A model generated the notes under the pieces. The model worked only from the letters and a program-made list of their open reading frames with translations. It was not told the origin of the DNA and ran no database searches. Below, piece by piece: positions 33,908-42,399 of a stretch of 64,000 nucleotides of DNA. The number at the start of each line of letters is the position of its first letter. Position 1 is the first letter of the stretch. The translations under genes were made by a program, and so were the position numbers. This DNA comes from CAXWPM01 sp965206125 (GTDB lineage Bacteria; Acidobacteriota; Terriglobia; 20CM-2-55-15): NCBI GenBank assembly GCA_965206125.1, contig CBDBIN010000043.1:1-64000 (forward strand). The letters are read 5' to 3'.

Positions 33908-36513
33908 TGGAGTCCAAACGTCGAAAGCCCGCCCATGCGCTCAAACGTGCGATCGACGAAACCCGCAACGCCAGGCCCAGTTCATCTGAGGTCGAACGAG
34001 CGGCGGCGCGCGTTTGGGCACACATTTCCGAGGAAGCAGCCCGCGAAGCAGAACCGGCGAAAGTCGTGGAAACGGCTGAGGCCATACGTGGATGCGACGA
34101 CTATCAATCCTTGATTCCCGATTATCTCGCCCGCCGGCTGACCCCGGCCCGCGTCTTACTGCTCGAAGATCACAGTCACGAGTGTTTCTCTTGTCGACGG
34201 GCGCTTACAGCAGCTCAGTCTGGCGGAGAAACCGCTTCGAAGTCCCCTCGCCCGGGAGTCAGCCATCGATGGCAGTGGGCTGGAGCAGGCATCGCGGCTG
34301 CTGTATTACTGGTCGTTGGCATGCAGCAATCCACCCTGATCCGGCAGCTCCTGTTCCCAATCGAGATCCATGCCTCCGCACAAACGGTGCGTGGAAACCT
34401 GTTCCGGATCTCCGGCGGGATGATGGCGTCCCTCGAGCCTGGCGCCGCCATCGGTGTGCGGGAACCGATCCGAACCGGCAAGAATTCCGGCGCCATCGTT
34501 GAACTCGGCGACGGCAGCCGAATCGAAATGCGGGAGCGGTCCCAGATCGCGTTGGTCCCGGCCAGCGACGGGGTCCGTATCCAACTGGAACGTGGCAGCG
34601 TCATCGTCCGCGCGGCCAATCAACCTTCGGGTCACCTCTATGTATCGACCGATGACGTGGATGTCGCGGTTGTTGGCACCGTTTTCTCGGTCAGTGAGGG
34701 TACCAGGGGCGCCCGAGTTTCCGTGATCGAGGGCGAGGTCCGTGTCGAACACGGCGCCGAGGAACTCGCTCTCTATCCGGGCGAGCAGTACAACAGCTCG
34801 CAGGCATTGACGCCTATGGAGATCGAAGAAGAAATCGCCTGGAGCCAGGAGTTCGAACTGCACGTCGCGTTGCTACAGCAATTCTCCCAGATGCGCGGCG
34901 AGCTTCGGGCCGCCTTCGAAAGCCCGGGTCTGCGCTATTCTTCTTCGCTGCTCGGACGGGTTCCCGCCAATACGGTGATGTACGCGGCATTCCCGAACCT
35001 GGCTCGTACGCTGACGGACGCCTACGACGTGTTCGTCCGACGCATCGACGAGAACCCGATCACAAGTCAGTGGTGGTCCGAGGCAAACGTGCGGAGCATT
35101 GAAGGCGAAGTGTCGATCGAAGACATGATTGGCTACGTCCGCACGATGTCGAACCTGATCGGAGAAGAGGTCGTCGTCGCACTCAGCGGAGACGACAACG
35201 ATGCCGAACCCTTGCTCCTGGCCGAAGTCAACGATGCGGAGACAGCTCTCGATCTGCTCCGCGGCGCCATAGCGGCGGCGACAGATTCTTCGGGTCTGGG
35301 GATCGCGGCAAGTCTGGCTGAACTGCAGTCCTATGCGGGCAGCGACGATCCCGTCGTCTACATCGAGGGCGGATTATTCGCGTTCTCCCCTTCGGTGGCC
35401 TACGTGATAGCAGCAGCAACGGCCCCGGGTTCGGGATTCGCCTCCGGCCCCTTCTATGACTCTGTGGCCCAAGCGTACGCCGAGGGTGCCAGCTGGCTTT
35501 TCGCAGCGGACATTGAGACGCTCATCGGTCAGGTTGAAGCACCCGAGCAACTGGGCTTCAACAACCTCGCCAACCTGGTCGTCGACTACAAGGTGCTGGC
35601 TGCCGGAACCACGACACGGGCGATCATGAACTTTGACGACTCCAGGCGCGGCATCGCATCCTGGATCGGGTCTCCGGCGCCGATGGGCGGCCTGGAGTTC
35701 GTGTCTCCCGACGCCTACGGAGTCGTGGCTGGCCTGACTGAGGACCCGGCTTCGATCGTCGGCGACATGCTCGACATGGCCCAGACCATGGACCCCGATG
35801 CTTGGAACGAGCTGGTGAACTTCCAGCAGGAGCACGGGATCGACGTCCAGTACGATCTGGCGGAACCGCTCGGCGGCGAGTTCGTAGTGGCCATCGACGG
35901 CCCGCTCCTGCCGACGCCCTCCTGGAAAGTGGCCGTGGAAGTCTACGATTCGGCGAGGCTGCAGAACACGATCGAACGAATGGTCGCCGAAATCAACCGC
36001 ATGGCTGCGGCCCAAGGCGAGACTGGCCTTGAGATTTCGGCCGAATCAGTTGGCGGCCTGATCTACCACACGCTCGTTGCGCCGGGTGAAGGGGCGGGTG
36101 AGGGGCCCTCAATTCACTACACCTATTACGGCGGATACATGATCGCCGGACCGAGCCGCGCACTCGTGACCCAGGCGCTCGAGTATAACCAGACGCGGTA
36201 CACCCTGGCCGATGCGCTTGCTTTCAACAACATGATGCCCACGGGCGGAACCAACGATTGCTCCGCGATCCTGTACCAGAACATGACACCGATGCTGTCC
36301 TCGATTTCCGGGTTCGTACCCGATGGTATAGTCGGGCAGGAACAGCTGGATGCCATCGGCGAGACGATCGCAAACACCCCACCGACGCTCGTATGCGTCG
36401 TTGGCGAAGCCGATCGAATCGTTGCATCCAACCAGGGTGAGCTGGCTTTCAACCTCGTCACGCTGGGAGGATTCACGGGCCTGCTGGAAACGCTCAGGCA
36501 GGTGCAGCAGTAG
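33907..36513 (+). CDS. Anti-sigma zinc finger/FecR/DUF3352 fusion protein
   Basis: An 868-residue bitopic protein. The cytoplasmic N-terminus contains a zinc-finger anti-sigma motif (HSHECFSCRRAL, H-x3-C-x2-C, near residue 90), then one membrane helix (about 120-140), a periplasmic FecR domain (about 155-300; VRGNLFRISGG, VSTDDVDVAVVGTVFSVSEG, VIEGEVRVEHG) and a large DUF3352 domain (about 340-868). It overlaps the sigma gene by one base, so it is the cognate anti-sigma factor and envelope sensor. DUF3352 has no assigned role. GGAGG precedes the start. Confidence 0.9.
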   Translation: MESKRRKPAHALKRAIDETRNARPSSSEVERAAARVWAHISEEAAREAEPAKVVETAEAIRGCDDYQSLIPDYLARRLTPARVLLLEDHSHECFSCRRALTAAQSGGETASKSPRPGVSHRWQWAGAGIAAAVLLVVGMQQSTLIRQLLFPIEIHASAQTVRGNLFRISGGMMASLEPGAAIGVREPIRTGKNSGAIVELGDGSRIEMRERSQIALVPASDGVRIQLERGSVIVRAANQPSGHLYVSTDDVDVAVVGTVFSVSEGTRGARVSVIEGEVRVEHGAEELALYPGEQYNSSQALTPMEIEEEIAWSQEFELHVALLQQFSQMRGELRAAFESPGLRYSSSLLGRVPANTVMYAAFPNLARTLTDAYDVFVRRIDENPITSQWWSEANVRSIEGEVSIEDMIGYVRTMSNLIGEEVVVALSGDDNDAEPLLLAEVNDAETALDLLRGAIAAATDSSGLGIAASLAELQSYAGSDDPVVYIEGGLFAFSPSVAYVIAAATAPGSGFASGPFYDSVAQAYAEGASWLFAADIETLIGQVEAPEQLGFNNLANLVVDYKVLAAGTTTRAIMNFDDSRRGIASWIGSPAPMGGLEFVSPDAYGVVAGLTEDPASIVGDMLDMAQTMDPDAWNELVNFQQEHGIDVQYDLAEPLGGEFVVAIDGPLLPTPSWKVAVEVYDSARLQNTIERMVAEINRMAAAQGETGLEISAESVGGLIYHTLVAPGEGAGEGPSIHYTYYGGYMIAGPSRALVTQALEYNQTRYTLADALAFNNMMPTGGTNDCSAILYQNMTPMLSSISGFVPDGIVGQEQLDAIGETIANTPPTLVCVVGEADRIVASNQGELAFNLVTLGGFTGLLETLRQVQQ

Positions 36514-36523
36514 AAAACTTCCC

Positions 36524-36556
36524 ACGGTAGGTGCGGTCAGGAACCGCACCTACCGT
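36524..36556. repeat. Perfect 14-base palindrome between genes
   Basis: ACGGTAGGTGCGGT (36524-36537) and its exact complement ACCGCACCTACCGT (36543-36556) flank five bases. It lies between the FecR-type gene and the ABC operon. It resembles the GTAGGGGCGGG palindromes at 23275-23505 and may be a dispersed repeat or a weak terminator. Confidence 0.7.
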
Positions 36557-36564
36557 AAAGACCG

Positions 36565-37497
36565 ATGACCATACCCACGATAGAACTCGATCACCTGTCG
36601 GTCACCTTCAACGGTCGGCCGATCCTGGAGGATCTGGAAGGGAGCCTGTCCGGACGGGCGATCGGACTACTGGGGCCGAACGGGGCCGGAAAGAGCACGC
36701 TTATGCAGACGCTGCTCGGTTTTCATGCGCCTTCGAGCGGCACGGCGCGAATCCTCGGGATGGATATCCGGACCCGCGCGAGAGAGATTCGGCATCATAT
36801 CGGCTATATGCCCGAGAACGATTCGTTCGTTGCCGGCATGAACGCCGTCCGCCTGGTCCGCATGATGGGCGAGCTCTCCGGATTGCCCAGAGAGGAGGCT
36901 CTCGAACACACGCACGAGACGCTGTTCTTCCTCGGTTTGGGCGAAGCGCGATACCGGCCGATCGGGACCTACTCGTTGGGCATGAAGCAGCTGGCAAAAC
37001 TCGCTGTCGCCACGGTCCACGGGCCGCGGATGCTCATTCTAGACGAACCGACGAATGGTCTGGACGCGAACGCCCGTCGACGCATGATCGAAATCATTCG
37101 TCAGATTCGGGACAGCGGCCACACACAGCTTCTCCTTTCGTCTCACCTGCTCCGAGATGTCGAGGAATGCTGCGACGAAGTTTTGATACTCAAAGGCGGC
37201 AAGATCGTCGTCTACACCAACCTCGAGCAGGAGCGTCGGGAGAACCGCAAGTTCCTCCAGGTCGAAGCCCGGGGTGAAACGTCGGCGTTCCTGCGCATGG
37301 TCGAGGCACGAGGCTGCGAGCTTGCCGTCAATGGAAGCCGCAAAATCAAGATGGTGCTCCCGGCGGAAGTCGAAATCCGGGACCTCTACCGCATTGCCGC
37401 CGACACGGGTGTCCAGCTCCGAAAGGTCGACTACAAGAGGGATTCCCTGCAGGACATCTTCCTGAAAGCGATGGAGGCGCCCGATGGCCGTCTATAA
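36565..37497 (+). CDS. ABC transporter ATP-binding protein (ABC-2 type exporter)
   Basis: A 310-residue ATPase: Walker A GPNGAGKST near residue 38, a Q-loop region (HIGYMPENDSF), signature YSLGMKQLAKLA, Walker B MLILDEPTNGLD and switch His in SSHLLRDVEE. The C-terminal extension (about 220-310) is typical of ABC-2 ATPases. It is the first of four genes; its end overlaps the permease start by 14 bases. With the genes to 40157 it forms an exporter with two ATPases and two permeases. Confidence 0.93.
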   Translation: MTIPTIELDHLSVTFNGRPILEDLEGSLSGRAIGLLGPNGAGKSTLMQTLLGFHAPSSGTARILGMDIRTRAREIRHHIGYMPENDSFVAGMNAVRLVRMMGELSGLPREEALEHTHETLFFLGLGEARYRPIGTYSLGMKQLAKLAVATVHGPRMLILDEPTNGLDANARRRMIEIIRQIRDSGHTQLLLSSHLLRDVEECCDEVLILKGGKIVVYTNLEQERRENRKFLQVEARGETSAFLRMVEARGCELAVNGSRKIKMVLPAEVEIRDLYRIAADTGVQLRKVDYKRDSLQDIFLKAMEAPDGRL

Positions 37498-38350
37498 GCA
37501 GACATACCGGCCCTACGACGGGACGTTGACCGAGCCGCGCTGGCGCTTCTGGGTACTGGCACGGTACGCCTTCGAACAGGTGTTCGCGTGGCGCCTCATG
37601 TTGATCTTCTTCGTCTTGTGCTATGTCCCGATCCTCATCGGTGGAACCTTCATCTATCTGCACCACAACCTGGACGCCCTGCTCGCGTTCCAGATTCCAG
37701 TCGAGGAGATGCTTGCCGTCAACGCCGACTTCTTCCTCGTCATTATGGGGTTTCAGTCAACGCTGGCGTTCTTCATGACGGCAGTGGTCGGTCCGGGTCT
37801 CGTTTCGCCGGACCTGACCAACGGGGCGCTGCCACTGTACCTGAGCCGTCCGTTCACGAGGAGCGAGTACGTTCTCGGCAAATTTGCGGTACTGGCAACC
37901 CTGCTCTCGCTGATCACCTGGATTCCTGGAATGCTGCTGTTCCTGATGCAGTCGGTTCTCGAGACCGGCTGGATGATGTCCAATCTCCGAATCGCGACCG
38001 CGATGGTGGTCGGATCCGTGACCTGGATCCTGACGATCTCACTGCTCGCTCTGGCCCTGTCGGCGTGGGTAAAGTGGCGGCCGGTCGCCGGTGCCATGCT
38101 GTTCGGCATCTTCTTCGCCGTCGCCGCATTCGGTGGCGCTTTCAACGGCATTCTCCGGAGCGATTGGGGGGTCATGATGATGCTGCCGGTCGTCATCAAC
38201 GCCGTCTGGCAGTGGCTCTTCTACGGAGTCGTGGCAGCCAGGGACTATCCCCTGCCGGTCTGGACGGCCTTCATGTCGCTGGGGATCACCTGTGGCGTCA
38301 GCCTGTGGATGCTCGCCCGCAAGGTCCGGGCCTACGAGGTCGTTCGATGA
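37484..38350 (+). CDS. ABC-2 type permease
   Basis: A 288-residue inner-membrane protein with six hydrophobic segments. FFMTAVVGPGLVSPDLTNGALPLYLSRP is a typical ABC-2 permease loop (surface helix before the domain that interacts with the ATPase). It overlaps the upstream ATPase by 14 bases and shares ATGA with the next ATPase gene. GGAGGCGCCCG precedes the start. Substrate unknown. Confidence 0.88.
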   Translation: MAVYKQTYRPYDGTLTEPRWRFWVLARYAFEQVFAWRLMLIFFVLCYVPILIGGTFIYLHHNLDALLAFQIPVEEMLAVNADFFLVIMGFQSTLAFFMTAVVGPGLVSPDLTNGALPLYLSRPFTRSEYVLGKFAVLATLLSLITWIPGMLLFLMQSVLETGWMMSNLRIATAMVVGSVTWILTISLLALALSAWVKWRPVAGAMLFGIFFAVAAFGGAFNGILRSDWGVMMMLPVVINAVWQWLFYGVVAARDYPLPVWTAFMSLGITCGVSLWMLARKVRAYEVVR

Positions 38351-39294
38351 GCGCGGAAAACGCCATCGTCTTCTCGAACGTCTCGAAGTTCTACGGCGAG
38401 GTTCTCGGCGTCAACAAGGTCAACCTGACGATACCCCCCGGCGTCACCAGCCTGGTCGGCCCGAACGGGTCCGGCAAGACGACCTTGATGAACGTGCTCA
38501 CCGGCCTGCTGCAGCCCTCCAAGGGCTGGGTGCGCGTCCATGGTTTGTCTCCGGCCGAGCCCGAACAGTTCTACCCGCTGATCGGATACTGCACCCAGTT
38601 CGATACATTCCCAAAAGGGCTGACCGGGTACGCGCTCGTGCATTCGCTGGTCACGCTTCATGGTAAGGGACGGACCGAGACTGAATCGATCACCTGGGAC
38701 GCGATCGAGAAGGTCGGATTGACCGACGCCGCCCACCGCCGCATTGCGGGATACAGCAAGGGCATGCGACAGCGTATCAAGCTTGCAACGGCGATCGCCC
38801 ACCGCCCTTCGGTCCTCGTACTGGATGAACCTCTGAACGGCCTGGATCCCATGGCTCGCACGGAATTCATCGAGCTATTCCAACAACTCGCTGCCGAGGG
38901 GCTCCACGTTGTCGTGTCGAGCCACATCCTCCACGAAGTCGACATGATCTCCGACCAGGTCGTGATGATGAGTCACGGCTATGTGGTGGCCGAAGGCGAG
39001 ATCCAAGGGGTACGCAGCGAAATCGACGAGCATCCGATCACGATCCTCGTCCGCTGCGACCGGCCGGCCATCATCGCGGCGCGTGTCTTTGCCGATCCCA
39101 ACGTCGTCGAAGCGCGGATCAGCGACGACGGCCGCGGCGTCATCGTCAAGACACGAAATGTCGACGAGTTCTATTCGCTCCTGAATTGCATAGTGCTCGA
39201 AGAGGCGCTGGACGTGGAAGGCGTCGCCACGACCGATGAGGACGTGCATTCGGTCTACAACTACCTGGTCGGCCCGAACGGACAACCCACATGA
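38347..39294 (+). CDS. ABC transporter ATP-binding protein (second of the operon)
   Basis: A 315-residue ATPase: Walker A GPNGSGKTT, Q-loop region IGYCTQFDTFP, signature YSKGMRQRIKLA, Walker B VLVLDEPLNGLD and switch His in SSHILHEVD. The start at 38347 overlaps the previous stop (ATGA); upstream in-frame sequence is a shadow of the permease gene. It probably pairs with the permease that follows. Confidence 0.93.
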   Translation: MSAENAIVFSNVSKFYGEVLGVNKVNLTIPPGVTSLVGPNGSGKTTLMNVLTGLLQPSKGWVRVHGLSPAEPEQFYPLIGYCTQFDTFPKGLTGYALVHSLVTLHGKGRTETESITWDAIEKVGLTDAAHRRIAGYSKGMRQRIKLATAIAHRPSVLVLDEPLNGLDPMARTEFIELFQQLAAEGLHVVVSSHILHEVDMISDQVVMMSHGYVVAEGEIQGVRSEIDEHPITILVRCDRPAIIAARVFADPNVVEARISDDGRGVIVKTRNVDEFYSLLNCIVLEEALDVEGVATTDEDVHSVYNYLVGPNGQPT

Positions 39295-40157
39295 GCAGCC
39301 AAGAGACCGCATCGAGGGGACTCGGTCCCCGGATACAATCCGCCCCCTGGGGTTTGTGGTTCCGCCAGACCATGGCCGTCACTCGATTTGAGGCCCGGAA
39401 GAGCTTTGCGGGCCGACGATGGATTGCCGCGTTCCTCATGGCGGGGGGACCGCTGTTCCTGCTGACGATGCGTCTTTTCCTGGACGACAATCCGGGGACA
39501 TTCGACGGGAGCACGGAAGGCCTGATCTTTGCGACCATGTTCCAGTCCTACATCCTGCGGATGGCGATTTTCTTCGGCTGCGTTGGCATTTTTACCCAGC
39601 TGTTCCGCGGTGAAGTCCTCGAAAAGACGTTGCACTACTACCTGCTCGCTCCGGTACGTCGGGAGATCATCATGTCCGGCAAGTACCTCGCCGGATTGCT
39701 GAACGTCGCAGTGCTCTTCGTGCCGGCAACGATGCTCAGCTACCTCGTCATGTACATGCCCTATGGTTCTCGCGTCATGGAGAGTCATTTCGTCAACGGC
39801 GTCGGCATTCCTCATATGCTGACGTACGGAGGCGTGGCATTTCTGGCGTGTGCCGGATACGGCGCGGTATTTCTTCTGATTGGCATCATTGCCCGGAACC
39901 CGATCGTGCCGGCGATGCTGGTCCTCGGCTGGGAATCGCTCAACATCTTCCTGCCGGCCACCCTGCAGAAGATCAGCGTGATCCACTACCTCCAGTCGAT
40001 CACTCCGGTCCCGCTTCCGTTCGGGCCGCTCGAAGTCATCACAGAACCCACTTCAGTGTGGGTTTCGGTGCCCGGCTTACTCGTCATGACGCTTGCGGTC
40101 CTGATGATGGCGGCATACAAGATGCGACGGGCGGAAGTGTCCTACAGCACGGATTGA
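39291..40157 (+). CDS. ABC-2 type permease (second of the operon)
   Basis: A 288-residue inner-membrane protein with about six hydrophobic segments. FRGEVLEKTLHYYLLAPVRR is the ABC-2 signature of a permease that changes at the cytoplasmic face. Its ATG overlaps the stop of the preceding ATPase (ATGA). The two permease/ATPase pairs suggest a heteromeric exporter; the substrate cannot be told. Confidence 0.88.
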   Translation: MSSQETASRGLGPRIQSAPWGLWFRQTMAVTRFEARKSFAGRRWIAAFLMAGGPLFLLTMRLFLDDNPGTFDGSTEGLIFATMFQSYILRMAIFFGCVGIFTQLFRGEVLEKTLHYYLLAPVRREIIMSGKYLAGLLNVAVLFVPATMLSYLVMYMPYGSRVMESHFVNGVGIPHMLTYGGVAFLACAGYGAVFLLIGIIARNPIVPAMLVLGWESLNIFLPATLQKISVIHYLQSITPVPLPFGPLEVITEPTSVWVSVPGLLVMTLAVLMMAAYKMRRAEVSYSTD

Positions 40158-40158
40158 T

Positions 40159-40548
40159 CTACCGGCGCACCGCCCTCCATAGACCCGGCTCGAGGCCTCC
40201 GAATTCAACCTCTCCTTCCATGTGGTCCGCGTGCACCTCGCCCGTGAAATTAACCGGAACGGTGTTACCGTCCCTTTCGATCGTGAAGGCCAATCTGATA
40301 ATTCTGGCCTCGGAGTCCAGACTACCGGTCATTTCGTATGTGCCGGATGTTCCCTCGAAAGTACCCGTGATCACGCCCCCCGCGGCTGAGAGCGTGACGT
40401 TGAAATCCGAGGGTGCCTGGTCCGGTTCCGGCGCTGTGACCGAAAAGACCCAATTGCCTTCGATGTTCTGGGCTTCTACGGGGGTTGTCGACACGACCAG
40501 CAAAGCCGCGACCATGAGGAAACAGTAACGGAGTATCCTCCCTGTCAT
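40159..40548 (-). CDS. Small secreted protein, unknown
   Basis: A 129-residue protein with a signal peptide (ILRYCFLMVAALLVVSTTPVEAQ) and a beta-rich mature part (IEGNWVFSVTAPEPDQ, GGVITGTFEGTSGTYEMTGSL) with a lipocalin- or calycin-like look. I do not recognise a family. It converges with the ABC operon (two bases between stops). A TATAAT box at 40610-40615 (minus strand), inside a GGGGTGT/ACACCCC stem, is a possible promoter. Confidence 0.75.
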   Translation of the reverse strand: MTGRILRYCFLMVAALLVVSTTPVEAQNIEGNWVFSVTAPEPDQAPSDFNVTLSAAGGVITGTFEGTSGTYEMTGSLDSEARIIRLAFTIERDGNTVPVNFTGEVHADHMEGEVEFGGLEPGLWRAVRR

Positions 40549-40820
40549 AGACCCTCCTCGCCGCCACCAAAAGCGGTGTGATCCTTGTTAAAAAGGGGTG
40601 TTTTACCGAATTATACACCCCCCTGTTCTCACCTCCTACACCTCCTGCACGCCGTCAAGCCGGGCCAGCTTTCTTCCTTTTTATGCGTCTTTCGATCGTC
40701 GAGTCCTCCTGCGCAGGATTCGGGAACTCCGGCGCCGTGCGGTCCCCCCACGTAAGAGAGACATCTTTCCTCCAAAAGCAGGGTTGCGACACTGGCCGGG
40801 CCCGTTCACACTGGGGAGCC

Positions 40821-42371
40821 ATGTCGGACAGAGAGAACAGGACCCGCAGGCTGCGCGAGCTCGAGGACCGGGCCCGGTCACCGAACCCTTCCGGGACCGA
40901 GAAACAGCACGCGGCAGGCAAACTGACTGCCCGAGAACGGATCAACACCCTGATGGACGCCGGGTCTTTCGTCGAGGAGTTTCAGCTCGCCGAGAGCTCG
41001 TCGACAGACTTCGGGATGGCGGAAAAGAAGCAACCGGGTGACGGCGTCGTCGTCGGTTTCGGCAAGGTCGCGGGACGTCTCACCTATGTCTTCGCCCAGG
41101 ACTACCCCAGTTTCGCCGGCACCGTCGGCAGTGTGCACGCGGAAAAGATTGCATACGCGGTCGCAACAGCCAGAAAGATGGGTGCGCCGGTCGTCGGCCT
41201 CTACGACTCGGCCGGCGCTCGCATCCAGGAAGGGCTGGATGTCACGCGTTCGATCGGACGGATATTCTACGAGAATACGATCACGTCCGGCGTCGTGCCT
41301 CAGATTTCGGCGATCATGGGCCCCTGCATCGGTGTTGCAGCGTACTCACCGGCGCTGACGGATTTTGTCGTCATGGTCGCGGGTACCAGCCAGATGTTCA
41401 TCACGGGGCCGAGCGTCATCAAGGACACCACCGGTGAGGATGTGACGATGGAAGAGCTGGGCGGTGCGCGTCTTCATGCCGAAACATCCGGTGTCGCGGA
41501 CCTCGTCGTGACCGACGACGCGGCCTGCCTCGATCAGATCCGGAGCCTTCTGGAGTATCTACCGTCGAGCAACCGCGGCCTGCCGCCCGTACTCCCTTCC
41601 GAGGACGATCCCAATCGGCGACTCCAGGATCTGGACGCTATCGTTCCCGAAGACTTCCGGAAGCCCTATGACGTCCGGGAGGTCGTGGCCAGGATCGTGG
41701 ACGGCGGTCGCTTCCTGGAGATCAAGGCCGGGTTTGCTCCCAACATCGTCATCGGGTTCGGCCGTCTCAATGGCCGGGCGGCGGGATTTGTCGCGAACCA
41801 GCCGCAGGCCCTGGCCGGCAGTCTCGACGTCGATGCCTCCGACAAGGCTGCGCGATTCATCCGTTTGTGCGACGCGTTCAACATCCCGATCGTGACGCTC
41901 GTCGACGTCCCGGGTTACCTGCCAGGGTCCGAACAGGAGAGGATGGGCATCATCCGGCACGGCGCCAAGCTTTTGTACGCCTACGCCGAATCCACGGTTC
42001 CGAAAATCACCCTCTATCTCCGGAAAGGGTACGGCGGCGCGAAGCAGGCCATGTGCACGCGCGAGATGGGGGCCGACCAGGTGCTGGTGTGGCCGAACGT
42101 CGAACTGGCCGTCATGGGTAGTGCGGGCGCCGTCGGCGTCCTGCACCGCCGGGAAATCCAACAGTCCTCAAGACCGGAAGAGACACGACGCCAGCGGATC
42201 GAAGAATTCGAAGAACGATTCGGCGGCCCCTTCGAAGCCGTGCGAAAGCAATACGCCCACGCCGCGATACTCCCCGCGGACACCCGTGTTCGATTGATTC
42301 AGTGCCTCGAGATGCTTCAGCGTAAGGACGAAACCAGACCCGATAAAAAACACGGCATCATGCCTGTGTGA
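40821..42371 (+). CDS. Acyl-CoA carboxylase carboxyltransferase beta subunit (propionyl-/methylcrotonyl-CoA carboxylase type)
   Basis: A 516-residue biotin-dependent carboxyltransferase. KLTARERINTLMDAGSFVEE, GLYDSAGARIQEGLD, FITGPSVIKDTTGE and VDVPGYLPGSEQE are hallmarks of the PccB/AccD5-like group, and GYGGAKQAMCTREMGADQV is the C-terminal crotonase-like half. It transfers CO2 from carboxybiotin to propionyl-CoA or a similar acyl-CoA. No biotin carboxylase or carrier gene is adjacent, so the alpha subunit must be elsewhere. GGGGAG precedes ATG 40821. It is 28 bases upstream of an acyl-activating fusion gene. Confidence 0.93.
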   Translation: MSDRENRTRRLRELEDRARSPNPSGTEKQHAAGKLTARERINTLMDAGSFVEEFQLAESSSTDFGMAEKKQPGDGVVVGFGKVAGRLTYVFAQDYPSFAGTVGSVHAEKIAYAVATARKMGAPVVGLYDSAGARIQEGLDVTRSIGRIFYENTITSGVVPQISAIMGPCIGVAAYSPALTDFVVMVAGTSQMFITGPSVIKDTTGEDVTMEELGGARLHAETSGVADLVVTDDAACLDQIRSLLEYLPSSNRGLPPVLPSEDDPNRRLQDLDAIVPEDFRKPYDVREVVARIVDGGRFLEIKAGFAPNIVIGFGRLNGRAAGFVANQPQALAGSLDVDASDKAARFIRLCDAFNIPIVTLVDVPGYLPGSEQERMGIIRHGAKLLYAYAESTVPKITLYLRKGYGGAKQAMCTREMGADQVLVWPNVELAVMGSAGAVGVLHRREIQQSSRPEETRRQRIEEFEERFGGPFEAVRKQYAHAAILPADTRVRLIQCLEMLQRKDETRPDKKHGIMPV

Positions 42372-42399
42372 CACCAGCCACCCTACCGAAGACGGCGCG

